40,850 nucleotides of DNA from an uncultured Alphaproteobacteria bacterium (GCA_902541695.1 CACBRT010000008.1:1-40850), one strand, 5' to 3'. Positions 7,649 to 18,062 are shown, counted from the first letter of the stretch. Notes: a model not told the origin generated them from the letters alone. Made by a program: numbers and translations.

Positions 7649-9787
7649 ATGGCTAAAGAACAATTAAATCCTGTCACTTCTTTTAGAATTTCTTCTGATT
7701 TTAAACCTTCTGGTGATCAGCCTAGTGCAATAAAAAATTTGGTTAATGGTATAAATAATTTTGAAAAAAACCAAGTTTTACTAGGTGCTACTGGTACTGG
7801 AAAAACTTTTACTATTGCACATGTTATAGAGCAAACTCAAAGGCCTGCAATTATATTAGCTCCTAATAAAACACTAGCTGCACAATTATATGGAGAATTT
7901 AAAACTTTTTTTCCAGACAATGCAGTAGAATATTTTGTTTCTTTTTATGATTACTATCAACCAGAAGCATATGTTCCCAGATCAGATACTTATATAGAAA
8001 AAGATGCCCAAATTAATGAACAAATCGACAGAATGAGGCATGCAGCTACTCAAGCTCTATTAGAGAGAGATGATGTTATAATTGTAGCATCAGTGTCTTG
8101 TATATACGGTATCGGTTCAGTAGAAACATATAGTGCTATGGTTCAGAATCTCAAAATTGAATCAAAATATGAAATGAGAGAAATTATATCAAGTTTAGTA
8201 TCACAACAGTACAGAAGAAATGATCAATCTTTTCACAGAGGGACTTTTCGTTTGCGAGGAGACGTTTTAGAAATTTGGCCAGCACATTTAGAAAGTCGTG
8301 CATGGCGATTATCATTTTTTGGCGATGAGTTAGAGAGGTTAGATGAATTTGATCCTCTTACAGGAGAAAAAACTAAGAAGATGAATTCTATTAGAATTTA
8401 TGCTAACTCACATTATGTAACACCTAGGCCAACACTTAATCAAGCAATAAAAAAAATTAAAAATGATCTAATAAAGAGACTCGCGGAATTAAATAAGAAT
8501 AATCAATTATTAGAAGCTCAAAGACTGGAACAAAGAACAAATTTTGATTTAGAAATGTTAGAAGCTACAGGTTCTTGTAACGGTATAGAAAATTACTCTC
8601 GTTATTTGACAGGAAGAAAACCTGGAGAGCCACCACCCACTTTATTTGAATATATCCCTGACAATGCTATTATTTTTGCCGATGAAAGTCATGTAGCTAT
8701 ACCACAATTAGGAGGCATGTTTAAAGGAGATCATAGAAGAAAGCTTACCCTTTCAGAGCACGGGTTTAGGCTACCCTCATGTATGGACAACCGGCCTTTA
8801 AAGTTTGAAGAATGGAATGCAATGAGACCTCAATCAATTTTCGTCTCTGCTACACCAGGGAATTGGGAATTAACTGAGACTGATGGTGTTTTTGTTGAAC
8901 AAATAATCAGACCAACTGGATTAATTGATCCTTTAGTAGAAATACGGCCTATTGAAAATCAAGTCGATGACCTCCTTCATGAAGTTAATATTGCATCAAA
9001 AAAAAATCTAAGAACCTTGTGTACCGTTTTAACAAAGAGGATGGCAGAAGATCTCACAGAATTTCTCAACGAAAAAGGAGTTCGTGTTCGTTATCTTCAC
9101 TCAGATATAGATACTTTAGAGCGTATTGAGATATTAAGAGACCTAAGGCTAGGGACTTTTGATGTTCTTGTTGGAATTAACCTCTTAAGAGAAGGTCTTG
9201 ATATTCCAGAGTGTGGCCTAGTAGCAATATTAGATGCTGATAAAGAAGGGTTTTTGAGATCTCAAACATCTCTTATACAAACAATTGGTCGTGCTGCCAG
9301 AAATATAGAGGGAAAAGTTATTATGTATGCTGACAAAATTACTAACAGTATTAAAGTAGCGATAGAGGAAACTCAAAGAAGAAGAGATAAGCAAATTGCT
9401 TATAATAAAAAAAATAAAATCACACCAGAAAGTATACAAAAAAACGTAAAAGATGTTCTTGAAGGTGTTTTTGAAGGTAAGACAGATTTAGAAAGAGTAA
9501 CAGCCAAAATTGAAACAACTGGAAAAATTGGTGACAATCTACAATCACATCTTAAAGGTTTAAGAAAAGAAATGTTAGCTGCTGCAGAAAATTTGGAATT
9601 TGAAGAAGCTGCAAGATTACGTGATGAAATCAGTGAACTTGAAAAAGCAGAGCTATCTATAATGGAAAATCCATTTATAAGACAATCAAAATTAAAGTCT
9701 GACAACAATCCTTCTAAAGTAAAAGGTCGTTCAAAAGGAGGAATCGCTGGAACTCGTACAGTTAGAAGTAAAGCCAGGATAATATAA
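7649..9787 (+). CDS. uvrB: Excinuclease ABC subunit B
   Basis: UvrB of 712 residues, the damage-verifying helicase-like subunit of nucleotide excision repair. Walker A is GATGTGKT (46-53); the beta-hairpin that clamps DNA lies in YDYYQPEAYVPRSDTYIEKD; FADESH is the DEAD-like motif; the helicase C-terminal part has GINLLREGLDIPE and QTIGRAARN; and the UVR domain (LRKEMLAAAENLEFEEAARLRDEI, near 640-660) binds UvrA/UvrC. It extends beyond the UVR domain with a basic tail, common in alphaproteobacteria. The start follows GGA five bases upstream (AAAAGGAACGAA). I saw no GTTC-N7-GTTC-like LexA box upstream. Confidence 0.97.
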   Translation: MAKEQLNPVTSFRISSDFKPSGDQPSAIKNLVNGINNFEKNQVLLGATGTGKTFTIAHVIEQTQRPAIILAPNKTLAAQLYGEFKTFFPDNAVEYFVSFYDYYQPEAYVPRSDTYIEKDAQINEQIDRMRHAATQALLERDDVIIVASVSCIYGIGSVETYSAMVQNLKIESKYEMREIISSLVSQQYRRNDQSFHRGTFRLRGDVLEIWPAHLESRAWRLSFFGDELERLDEFDPLTGEKTKKMNSIRIYANSHYVTPRPTLNQAIKKIKNDLIKRLAELNKNNQLLEAQRLEQRTNFDLEMLEATGSCNGIENYSRYLTGRKPGEPPPTLFEYIPDNAIIFADESHVAIPQLGGMFKGDHRRKLTLSEHGFRLPSCMDNRPLKFEEWNAMRPQSIFVSATPGNWELTETDGVFVEQIIRPTGLIDPLVEIRPIENQVDDLLHEVNIASKKNLRTLCTVLTKRMAEDLTEFLNEKGVRVRYLHSDIDTLERIEILRDLRLGTFDVLVGINLLREGLDIPECGLVAILDADKEGFLRSQTSLIQTIGRAARNIEGKVIMYADKITNSIKVAIEETQRRRDKQIAYNKKNKITPESIQKNVKDVLEGVFEGKTDLERVTAKIETTGKIGDNLQSHLKGLRKEMLAAAENLEFEEAARLRDEISELEKAELSIMENPFIRQSKLKSDNNPSKVKGRSKGGIAGTRTVRSKARII

Positions 9788-9802
9788 TTGATTTCTAAGT
9801 AT

Positions 9803-10258
9803 TTAAGCCCCAGATGAAGATTTTTTTACTTGATACACACCATTGATTAACCAATTATCGTCACCATAATTTTTTAATTCATAATCAAATATAAACATAC
9901 TTTCGTTTTCATCTATAAAAAGTACCCTTTGAATAAGACTTGCGTTAAAATAAGTAAATTCCAAAAATCTGTAATTTGTTGGTGCCCAAATCATTGGATA
10001 TGAAGATTTAACCATTGTCGCAAATATTTCTGCATTTGCAAACTTAGATTTAATAAATGGTGAAGCAAAAGAATATGCTTTATTTACATTTGAGTTTTTA
10101 AATGCATTTATTTGATTAGATATAATAAACTGAGCTTTATCTTCTAATAATAAATTTTCAGTAGTTTCAGAAAAGATGTTATTAGCAGACGATAATACAA
10201 AAAAAGCTGATAAAAGCATAATCTGTAAAGTTAAAGATGTTCTAAAAATTACTTTCAT
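9803..10258 (-). CDS. Secreted DUF4864 protein
   Basis: A 151-residue exported protein. Residues 1-30 form a signal peptide (basic KVIFR, hydrophobic LQIMLLSAFFVLSSA, small residues before the predicted cleavage near NNIFSE). The mature part has the DUF4864 pattern: QINAFKNSNVNKAYSFASPFIKSKF, then FATMVKSSYPMIWAP, and ends with YELKNYGDDNWLINGVYQV. The fold is predicted to be of the NTF2-like kind that includes many extracytoplasmic binding proteins. Its biochemical role is unknown. It is convergent with uvrB and is followed on its own strand by no close gene. Confidence 0.75.
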   Translation of the reverse strand: MKVIFRTSLTLQIMLLSAFFVLSSANNIFSETTENLLLEDKAQFIISNQINAFKNSNVNKAYSFASPFIKSKFANAEIFATMVKSSYPMIWAPTNYRFLEFTYFNASLIQRVLFIDENESMFIFDYELKNYGDDNWLINGVYQVKKSSSGA

Positions 10259-10341
10259 ATTTAATCCCGCATTGATAATTTATTTATATAATTATTTTAA
10301 TTTAATATTAAATGAAATTTATAGTGATTTGTTTATTAAGT

Positions 10342-11910
10342 TTAAAAATCTAATTTATTTGAGATAAGTTTTTGTGTTTCTTCAATCCCATATATTGCAA
10401 TAAAACCCCCTAATCTTGGTCCAGTTTTTGTTCCTAATATTATCTCATAAAATGCAGAAAACCAATCTCTAAGATTTTCAAAGTTATGTTTTTTGCCAAT
10501 CGAAAATAAAAGTTTTTGAATTTCTTCAGTTTCACAACTTTTGTTAAGGCCTCTTAAATTATTACAGAGATCAATTAATGCATTTTTTTCTTTTGTTGAA
10601 GCTTTTCTAAATTTTTTATTAGGTTTAACAAAATCTTGATAATAATTTATTGCATATTTTACTGCTTTTTTAAGATCAGGATGATCATTAGATTCAAGAT
10701 TTGGTTTATAACGTTTGATAAATGACCATAACGTTGATTCATTCTCTGAACCAGATGCCGATACTAAATTTAATAGCATCGAGAAATTTATTACCATATT
10801 GGATAATGGAGGTTTTCCAGAGTGAATATACCATACTGGGTTATTAAGCTTTTCCACTTCATCTTGATTTAAGTATTTACCTAAATTTTGGTGATATTCA
10901 TCAACCATTTTTGGTATAATATCAAAATATAATCTTTTTGCAGTTTTTGGTTTTTGAAACATAAAATAACTTAGAGAATTTTGGTCTGCATACCTTAACC
11001 ATTCTTCTATTGATAAACCATTACCTTTTGATTTTGAAATTTTTTGACCATTTTCATCTAAAAAAAGTTCATAATTGAGGAGTTCTGGTGGTGTACCACC
11101 AATAATTTTGCAGATTTTAGCAGCTAATTCTGCAGAAGGTATTAGGTCCTTTCCAAACATTTCATAATCTATATCTAATGCATACCATCTCATAGCCCAA
11201 TCAGGTTTCCATTGTAATTTTACGTTACCAGATTTAACAGATAACTCGACTTTTTCTCCTTTTGGCTCTTTATATATAATACAGCCTTTATTTTTATTAA
11301 TCTCTTCAATAGATACTTGCAAAACTTTACCACTATAGGGACTTATTGGAAGAAAAGGGGAATAAGTTTTTTTTCTATCATCTCTTAATGATGGTAAAAT
11401 TAATTCCATAATTTCGTCATAATTCTCTAAAATTTTAATCAAAGCTTCATCAAATTTTCCATTTTTATAATTTTTAGTAGCTGATTCAAATCTGTAATCT
11501 AAATTATAATTATCAAGAAATTCCATTAATTTAGCATTATTATGTTCCCCAAAACTATTGTGTGTACCAAATGGATCCCTGACTTTTGTTAAAGGAAGAT
11601 CTAAATCTTTTTGAAGGTCTTCTGTATTTGGTACATTTGTCGGTACTTTTCTCAATCCGTCTAGATCATCTGAAAAGCATATTAACTTAGTTGGCATATC
11701 ACTTAAAAAAGAGAACGCTGTTCTAACCATATTAGTTCTTACTACTTCACCAAAAGTACCAATATGGGGTAAGCCAGATGGGCCATACCCAGTTTGAAAA
11801 TTCACAATATTTTTACCTTTTTGATTTTGTGACAATCGTTTTAAAATTTTTTTTGCTTCCAAAAAAGGCCAGGCATTCGATTGATTAAAAATTTTATTTT
11901 GAGGATACAT
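10342..11910 (-). CDS. lysS: Class I lysyl-tRNA synthetase
   Basis: A 522-residue lysyl-tRNA synthetase of the archaeal-type class I, with a Rossmann catalytic domain. The HIGH motif appears as GPSGLPHIGTFGE and the KMSKS motif as GQKISKSKGNG; SDDLDGLRKVP is a further class I LysRS hallmark. The C-terminal helical domain recognises the anticodon. Class I LysS replaces the class II enzyme in most alphaproteobacteria, consistent with the proposed host. It is encoded alone, with AT-rich gaps on both sides. The normal length and intact motifs suggest it is the functional lysine enzyme of this cell. Confidence 0.95.
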   Translation of the reverse strand: MYPQNKIFNQSNAWPFLEAKKILKRLSQNQKGKNIVNFQTGYGPSGLPHIGTFGEVVRTNMVRTAFSFLSDMPTKLICFSDDLDGLRKVPTNVPNTEDLQKDLDLPLTKVRDPFGTHNSFGEHNNAKLMEFLDNYNLDYRFESATKNYKNGKFDEALIKILENYDEIMELILPSLRDDRKKTYSPFLPISPYSGKVLQVSIEEINKNKGCIIYKEPKGEKVELSVKSGNVKLQWKPDWAMRWYALDIDYEMFGKDLIPSAELAAKICKIIGGTPPELLNYELFLDENGQKISKSKGNGLSIEEWLRYADQNSLSYFMFQKPKTAKRLYFDIIPKMVDEYHQNLGKYLNQDEVEKLNNPVWYIHSGKPPLSNMVINFSMLLNLVSASGSENESTLWSFIKRYKPNLESNDHPDLKKAVKYAINYYQDFVKPNKKFRKASTKEKNALIDLCNNLRGLNKSCETEEIQKLLFSIGKKHNFENLRDWFSAFYEIILGTKTGPRLGGFIAIYGIEETQKLISNKLDF

Positions 11911-12007
11911 ATATGAACCATATCAAACTTAAAATTACATAAATGCTTCTATTATATAGGATTTATATTATCGTCAAATTAAAAAAAATATGTTAAGAAG
12001 TTTTATT

Positions 12008-12442
12008 ATGAATAAAAATCTTAATATTAATACTTTGATGACCCCACAAGATGCTCTAGTCGCAATAATGGTTGCTGGAGGTGCATCTGACGAAAATATA
12101 TCTAACAGAGAACTTGTTTCCATAAGTAGAATAGTGGATCATTTGCCAATATTTAAAAATTACGATCCATCAAAAATTAAGGTTATTGCAGAAACAGTTT
12201 TTGATCTCTTTGAAGAAGAGGATGGCTTAGATGCATTATTTGGTTTAATTAAGGAAGCTTTACCAGAAAAATTATATGAAACAGCTTATGCATTAGCTTG
12301 TGATGTAGCTGCTGCTGATGGTAAGCTTCCTGAAGTACAATTACGTTTCTTGGAAGAAATAAGACATGAACTTGATATTGATCGATTGCATGGCGCCGCT
12401 ATTGAAAGAGGTGCTAGAGCAAGACATCTTTTGCTTGAATAA
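12008..12442 (+). CDS. TerB-like protein
   Basis: A 144-residue all-helical protein of the TerB/tellurite-resistance B-like family, with the pair of acidic metal-binding-type helices (GGASDENISNRELVSISRIVD near the N-terminus, and CDVAAADGKLPEVQLRFLEEI in the second half). Such single-domain members are widespread in alphaproteobacteria; their role is not established and tellurite resistance should not be assumed. The ATG at 12008 was chosen over one at 11990 because AAGAAG lies 7 bases before it. It stands between lysS (divergent) and nadD (convergent). Confidence 0.72.
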   Translation: MNKNLNINTLMTPQDALVAIMVAGGASDENISNRELVSISRIVDHLPIFKNYDPSKIKVIAETVFDLFEEEDGLDALFGLIKEALPEKLYETAYALACDVAAADGKLPEVQLRFLEEIRHELDIDRLHGAAIERGARARHLLLE

Positions 12443-12456
12443 ATTGCTTAAATACT

Positions 12457-13053
12457 CTATGGCCAAACTCCTTTTTGTCTAAGAGAGGTTGATGAGGCTT
12501 TTTTCATTGGGCCAATTATAAGTGTCCATACAGGTGGTTTTAAATGAGGGAGAAGAAGTGATTTTTCAATGGGAATTCTATGTTTTTTATATTTACTTGC
12601 AGCTAGTGATAATCCTGCTTTAACTTGTTCATTAGATCTTGCAAAAATTCCAATTGGAATATTATTCATAATCCAGTTCCAATTATACCAATAATGAAAA
12701 TTTACAAAATTATCAGCACCCATAAGCCATACAAATTTCACACCAGGATATAAATTTTTTAGTTTTAAAAGGGTTTCTGCTGTATATTTAGTTTTAAGAT
12801 TATTTTCTAAATCAGATATAATCACTGACGGATGATTAATAATTTTTTTTGCAGCTAAATTTCTCTTATCAATTTCAGAAGGTATTATTTTCTTAAGTGG
12901 GTTTTTTGGACTTACTAGCCACCATAACTTTGATAAATTAAAAATTTTTATTGCTTCTTTTGTCACATGTACATGACCCTCATGAGGAGGATCAAAAGAT
13001 CCACCTAACAAACCAACAGTAATTCCAGGTATAGCAAATGGATGTCCTAACAT
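12457..13053 (-). CDS. nadD: Nicotinate-nucleotide adenylyltransferase
   Basis: A 198-residue nucleotidyltransferase of the NadD family, which adenylates nicotinate mononucleotide to deamido-NAD. The phosphate-binding signature is GLLGGSFDPPHEGHVHV (15-31, with the H-x-G-H pair), followed by WLVSPKNPLKK; the adenine-binding C-terminal motif is SSTSLRQKG. The usual alphaproteobacterial arrangement puts nadD near obgE/proB/rsfS; here it stands alone on its strand between the TerB-like gene and ettA. Together with the glutamine-dependent nadE at 16194 it supplies the last two steps of NAD synthesis. Confidence 0.9.
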   Translation of the reverse strand: MLGHPFAIPGITVGLLGGSFDPPHEGHVHVTKEAIKIFNLSKLWWLVSPKNPLKKIIPSEIDKRNLAAKKIINHPSVIISDLENNLKTKYTAETLLKLKNLYPGVKFVWLMGADNFVNFHYWYNWNWIMNNIPIGIFARSNEQVKAGLSLAASKYKKHRIPIEKSLLLPHLKPPVWTLIIGPMKKASSTSLRQKGVWP

Positions 13054-13191
13054 TTCAACTCCTGATATAATGGATGGTGAATATATATATTGGCTTCGAA
13101 TTTAAATAAAGTTAAAAAACTATTTATTGTTATATCTTTTTTTTTAAAATAATAATTTAATCTTCTATGACTTTTTTTTGAGGTTATAACT

Positions 13192-14859
13192 ATGTCATCA
13201 ATTAAATATATTTATCATATTCAAGAACTTTCAAAATCATTTCCTGGAGGTAAAAAGTGTTTTGAAAATATTCACCTTTCTTTTCTACCAGGTGTCAAAA
13301 TAGGGGTAGTAGGGGTTAATGGAGCGGGGAAAAGTAGCCTTATGAAAATTATGGCTGGACTAGATAAAGATTTTACTGGCGAGGCATGGGCTGCAGAAAA
13401 TATAAATGTAGGATATTTACCTCAAGAACCTATTTTAGCTCCTAATTTGACTGTAAGAGAAAATGTAATGGATGCCGTTAAAGATAAAAAAAGATTATTA
13501 GACGATTTTAACAAAATTGCAGAAAAACTTGCAGATAATTATTCTCAAGAAATTATGGATGAAATGACTGATCTTCAAGATAAAATTGATTCTCAAAACC
13601 TTTGGGAATTAGATAATCAAATTACGGTTGCTATGGAGGCATTAAGGTGTCCTCAGGATGATTTATCAATTGACCAACTTTCAGGTGGTGAAAAAAGAAG
13701 AGTTGCTTTATGTCAACTCTTACTGAGATCTCCTGAATTACTATTATTAGATGAACCAACGAATCATTTAGATGCAGAGACAGTTGATTGGTTGCAACGT
13801 TTTTTAATAAACTACAAAGGTACTTGTCTGATTGTTACACACGACAGATATTTTCTTGACAAAATTACAGGATGGATTCTCGAATTAGATAGGGGCAAAG
13901 GACTTCCTTATGAAGGAAATTACTCATCATGGTTAGAACAAAAAGCACAAAGATTAGAGCTTGAAGGAAAAGAAGATAGAAAGAAGCAGAAAGTTCTTCA
14001 AAAAGAATTAGAATGGATCAGACAGGGAGTAAAGGCACGTCACGCCAAACAGAAAGCAAGAATTAAATCTTATGAAGAACTTGTTAACTCCTCTGAAAAA
14101 ATTAAACAGTTAAATGCTCAGATTATTATTCCAAATGGTGATAGGTTAGGATCTAAAGTGATTGAAGTTAAAAACTTAGGGATGTATTTTGATGATAAAA
14201 TTTTATTTGAAAAATTATCTTTCACTTTACCAGCAGGTGGAATTCTAGGTATAATTGGACCTAATGGAGTTGGTAAAAGTACGCTATTTAAATTAATTAC
14301 TGGAGATTATGAACCATCAGAAGGAGAAATAATTTTAGGTGATACAGTAAAATTGTCATATGTTGATCAAAGTAGAGAAGATTTAAATAATGAAAATTCA
14401 GTATGGGAAGAGATTTCAGGTGGTCAAGAAATTGTGCAACTTGGTGATTTAGAACTTAATTCCAGAGCTTATTGTAGCTCCTTCAATTTTAAAGGAGTTG
14501 ATCAACAAAAACCAATGTGTAAATTATCTGGAGGAGAAAGAAATCGGGTTCATATTGCAAAAATGTTAAAATCTGGAGGAAATGTTTTAATGTTGGATGA
14601 ACCGACTAATGATCTAGACGTAGAAACTTTAAGTGCTTTAGAATATGCTATTTCTGAATTCGCTGGAAGTGCAATGGTTATTAGCCATGATAGGTTTTTT
14701 TTAAACAGAATTTGTACACATATTCTTGCTTTTGAGGGTGATAGCCACGTTGAATGGTTTGAAGGTGATTATGATGACTATATTTTGGATAAAAGGAGAA
14801 GATTGGGCGAAGCCATAGTGAATCCGAAAAGAACCAAATATAGGAAATTTTCAGTTTAA
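13192..14859 (+). CDS. ettA: Energy-dependent translational throttle protein (ABC-F ATPase)
   Basis: A soluble 555-residue protein with two ABC ATPase domains and no membrane part. The first Walker A is GVNGAGKS (41-48) and the second GPNGVGKS; the signatures are LSGGEKRRVALCQLL and LSGGERNRVHIAKML; both Walker B regions (LLLLDEPTNHLD, LMLDEPTNDLD) are intact. The arm (about 95-140) and the P-site tRNA interaction linker (about 245-300, rich in Lys/Arg/Glu) are present with EttA-like length. EttA binds the ribosomal E site and gates entry into elongation by ATP/ADP ratio. It is convergent with gltX, 12 bases apart. Confidence 0.93.
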   Translation: MSSIKYIYHIQELSKSFPGGKKCFENIHLSFLPGVKIGVVGVNGAGKSSLMKIMAGLDKDFTGEAWAAENINVGYLPQEPILAPNLTVRENVMDAVKDKKRLLDDFNKIAEKLADNYSQEIMDEMTDLQDKIDSQNLWELDNQITVAMEALRCPQDDLSIDQLSGGEKRRVALCQLLLRSPELLLLDEPTNHLDAETVDWLQRFLINYKGTCLIVTHDRYFLDKITGWILELDRGKGLPYEGNYSSWLEQKAQRLELEGKEDRKKQKVLQKELEWIRQGVKARHAKQKARIKSYEELVNSSEKIKQLNAQIIIPNGDRLGSKVIEVKNLGMYFDDKILFEKLSFTLPAGGILGIIGPNGVGKSTLFKLITGDYEPSEGEIILGDTVKLSYVDQSREDLNNENSVWEEISGGQEIVQLGDLELNSRAYCSSFNFKGVDQQKPMCKLSGGERNRVHIAKMLKSGGNVLMLDEPTNDLDVETLSALEYAISEFAGSAMVISHDRFFLNRICTHILAFEGDSHVEWFEGDYDDYILDKRRRLGEAIVNPKRTKYRKFSV

Positions 14860-14871
14860 AATGATGAATTT

Positions 14872-16197
14872 TTATATAGTTGGAATTTTACTTAAAAATG
14901 GCAATAATTTTCCCATATCAGGCCCAAAACTTTTACCGGTTAAAGCTTTTCTAAGAGGAAGAAACAAATGTTTTCCTTTTCTACCAGTTTTTTCAGAAAC
15001 TTTTTTAGTCCATATTCCCCAGCTTTCTTCATTGTAAGGTGGGGAAGGTAATATTTTAAATGCCATTCTTACATATTCTAAATCTTCATAATCGATGATA
15101 GGTGTAGTTCCATTTATACATAGATTCCATAATTTTGAAATTTCGTCACGTGTATTGAGGTTTGCTCTTATTGCTTCCCAAAAAGTTTTGTGATCTTTAT
15201 TCGGTATGCCAATTTCAACAAATTCTTTTTTTATAGTTTTTAAAGGAGTATCTCTCAAAATTTTTGATGACATATTATTTAGAAGATTAAAGTCAAATTT
15301 TATAGGTGCAGATCCAAACGAAGAAATTGTAAAAAATTCACTTATTTCTTCCAAAGTATGTAATAATTTAGGTGATTTTGATGAGCCTAAGGTTGAAATT
15401 ATATTATTTAATGCCATTGGTTCGATACCAGCATTTCTTATATCTTTAATTGATAGTGCCCCAAGCCTTTTTGATAAATTATCACCTGATAAATCAATTA
15501 ATAAAGAGTGATGACCATAAAATGGGATATTTCCACCCAAATTATTTATGAGTTGTATCTGAGTAGCTGTATTTGTAAGGTGATCTACTCCTCTAATTAC
15601 ATGAGTAACATTGTAGTCAATATCATCACATACTGAAGCTAATGTATATAGAAATTGGCCGTCCTCCTTTACAAAGACCGGATCTGAAAGAGATTTTAGA
15701 TCTATTGATACAGACCCTATGATTAAGTCTTTCCAATTAATCTTTTTTTGCTCTAATAAAAAACGCCAATGAGGTTTGATGCCGTTTTCCTCTAATTTTT
15801 TTTTATCCTGTTTTGTTAATTTTAAAGAAGATCTATCATAGATAGGAGGTTTTCCTATATTGAGCTGTTTTTTTCTTTTTAAATCAAGTTCACTTTTAGT
15901 CTCATAGCAAGGATATAAGCTAGTTTCAGATTTTAAATTGTCAAAAATTTCAAAATAACGATCGAACCTATTAGATTGTCTCTCACAATAATCCCACTCA
16001 ATACCAAGCCATTCTAAATCCCTTTTAATTTCATCTTCATAAATTTGTTTTGATCTTTCTAAATCAGTATCATCTATTCTTAATAAAAATTTACCATCAT
16101 TTTTTTTTGCAATTAAAAAATTAAAAAGTGCAGTTCTTATATTACCAATATGTAAATATCCAGTAGGTGAAGGAGCAAATCTAGTTAAAAGTGTCAT
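14872..16197 (-). CDS. gltX: Glutamyl-tRNA synthetase (SKRLG type)
   Basis: A 441-residue class I glutamyl-tRNA synthetase. HIGH appears in RFAPSPTGYLHIGNIRTALF (His16-Ile-Gly) and the KMSKS loop reads LSKRLG at 241-246. Alphaproteobacteria often carry two GltX copies, one of them with this SKRLG loop and used for mischarging tRNA-Gln before GatCAB amidation; whether this is that copy or the only one cannot be told from the window. Its start codon overlaps the last four bases of nadE, so translation is probably coupled in a nadE-gltX operon. Confidence 0.92.
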   Translation of the reverse strand: MTLLTRFAPSPTGYLHIGNIRTALFNFLIAKKNDGKFLLRIDDTDLERSKQIYEDEIKRDLEWLGIEWDYCERQSNRFDRYFEIFDNLKSETSLYPCYETKSELDLKRKKQLNIGKPPIYDRSSLKLTKQDKKKLEENGIKPHWRFLLEQKKINWKDLIIGSVSIDLKSLSDPVFVKEDGQFLYTLASVCDDIDYNVTHVIRGVDHLTNTATQIQLINNLGGNIPFYGHHSLLIDLSGDNLSKRLGALSIKDIRNAGIEPMALNNIISTLGSSKSPKLLHTLEEISEFFTISSFGSAPIKFDFNLLNNMSSKILRDTPLKTIKKEFVEIGIPNKDHKTFWEAIRANLNTRDEISKLWNLCINGTTPIIDYEDLEYVRMAFKILPSPPYNEESWGIWTKKVSEKTGRKGKHLFLPLRKALTGKSFGPDMGKLLPFLSKIPTI

Positions 16198-17852
16198 AAA
16201 CTATCTCTCCAATTTTGAATTATCGGATATCTACGACTTAATTGGAAAGATTTTTCAGACAAATGAACACCTGGTGCAGATTGAAATCTTTTATATTCTG
16301 ATTGATAAACTAATTTTTCAATTTTTTTAACTAAATTATAATCGTAACCTTTATTTACTATTTCAGATATGGATAGATCTTTTTCAATAAGGCACTCAAG
16401 TATAAAATCTAATTGTTCATAAGGTGGTAAACTGTCTTGATCCGTTTGATTAGGACGAAGTTCGGCCGTTGGTGGTTTTTCTAATATACTTTTTGGTATT
16501 ATAGAACCCTTAGGACCTTTCATCCAAGGTTCATAGTAAGAATTTCGCCATTGGCAAATTTTATATAATCTGGTTTTATAAAGATCTTTAATTGGGTTAT
16601 AACCACCACACATATCACCATAAATTGTTGAATACCCTACGGCTATTTCTGATTTATTTCCAGTTGTAAGTAATAAACTATTAGTTTTATTAGAAAAGGC
16701 CATTAAGATTAATCCACGTATCCTAGATTGTATGTTTTCCTCTGTTTCACTTTCTTTTTGGTTAGATTCGGAAGGGAATAAAGTTCCTTTTATTAAATTG
16801 TATATTTCAGTAATTGAGATAGTTTTACTTTTTATTTTTAAATTGTTTGTTAATTCTTCAGCATCAATTAATGATAATTTACTTGTGTATTGAGAAGGCA
16901 ATTTTATACAGAATACATTTTCACTTCCTAAAATATCTACCGCAATAGTAGCTACCAAAGCACTATCTATTCCACCAGATAATCCTACTAGCACATTTTT
17001 GAAACCAGATTTCAAAATATAATCTTTTGTACCTTCAGACATAGCTCTGTAATCCTGAGATAAATTATTTTTTATTACTTCATTAAATGTCACTGATTTT
17101 TTGAAAAAAGGTTCTTTGTTCTCAAATTCTAAAATGAGATTTGATCTTTCAAATTGAGGCAATTGAATCATTTTATTTCCCTTATTATCCATAACAAAAG
17201 ATCCTCCATCAAAAACTTGATCGTCTTGGCCTCCTATTAGATTCAAGTAAATAATTGGAATGTTATTTTCATTACACCTTTTGTAAACTTCGTTATGTCT
17301 TTTAATTAATTTATTCCGCTCATAAGGAGATCCATTTGGTGATATCAAGAGATCTGCACCTTTTCTTTTAAGGATACTTGATACATCTTTATACCAAATG
17401 TCTTCGCAGATAGGAAAACCAATTTTAATGCCATTAATTTCAATTAAATTTTTATCATTTGATTTTTCAAAATATCTATGTTCATCAAATAATGAATTAT
17501 TTGGTAAATGAAACTTTTTTGAAACAATTTTTCTTTCACCGTTTTTTATAAGAATATATGAATTAAATAATTTGTTATCTTCTGTAATGGGAGCTCCTAC
17601 CATTAATGAAGTTCTATCAACACAATTTTTTACAATAAAATTCAAAAAATAATCTACATCTCTTTGAAAAGCTTGTTTAAGAACTAAATCCTGTATTTGG
17701 TATCCTGATAAAAACATTTCTGGGAAAGTTAAAATATCAACTTTTTGTTTAACTGCTGTTTTATATAGTTTTAAGATTTCTTCAGTATTTTTTTCAAGAT
17801 CTCCTACTGTTGGATTTAATTGTGCTAACATGATTTTTATTTTTTTATACAT
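16194..17852 (-). CDS. nadE: Glutamine-dependent NAD+ synthetase
   Basis: A 552-residue two-domain NadE. The N-terminal nitrilase-like glutaminase has the Glu-Lys-Cys triad in TFPEMFLSGY (Glu45), SKKFHLPN and PICEDIWY. The C-terminal ammonia-dependent synthetase carries the ATP P-loop GLSGGIDSALVATI and LTTGNKSEIAVGYSTIYGD. It amidates deamido-NAD to NAD+ using glutamine. The start could also be an internal ATG at 17831 (protein beginning MLAQLNPTVGD), which fits many homologues; no clear Shine-Dalgarno decides. It overlaps gltX by four bases. Confidence 0.94.
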   Translation of the reverse strand: MYKKIKIMLAQLNPTVGDLEKNTEEILKLYKTAVKQKVDILTFPEMFLSGYQIQDLVLKQAFQRDVDYFLNFIVKNCVDRTSLMVGAPITEDNKLFNSYILIKNGERKIVSKKFHLPNNSLFDEHRYFEKSNDKNLIEINGIKIGFPICEDIWYKDVSSILKRKGADLLISPNGSPYERNKLIKRHNEVYKRCNENNIPIIYLNLIGGQDDQVFDGGSFVMDNKGNKMIQLPQFERSNLILEFENKEPFFKKSVTFNEVIKNNLSQDYRAMSEGTKDYILKSGFKNVLVGLSGGIDSALVATIAVDILGSENVFCIKLPSQYTSKLSLIDAEELTNNLKIKSKTISITEIYNLIKGTLFPSESNQKESETEENIQSRIRGLILMAFSNKTNSLLLTTGNKSEIAVGYSTIYGDMCGGYNPIKDLYKTRLYKICQWRNSYYEPWMKGPKGSIIPKSILEKPPTAELRPNQTDQDSLPPYEQLDFILECLIEKDLSISEIVNKGYDYNLVKKIEKLVYQSEYKRFQSAPGVHLSEKSFQLSRRYPIIQNWRDSL

Positions 17853-18062
17853 TTTGTAAATTTTCTAAACTAAAATATTGAATTTAAATTTGTTAAAAAT
17901 TAAAACAAATCTTTTGATATAATAATTACGGGTTGATTTCTATAGGACTTATGAAATAATTACATATGATAAATAATTACTATTTAATATGAAATAAGAT
18001 ATGAATTTCATTTTTATTTAAATTTCAATAATTAAATAACTTTAATTGCTAAGGTAAGATAA

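Noticed and set aside
11990-12007. Earlier ATG for the TerB-like gene
   Set aside because: The ATG at 12008 has AAGAAG at proper spacing, while the earlier one has none.
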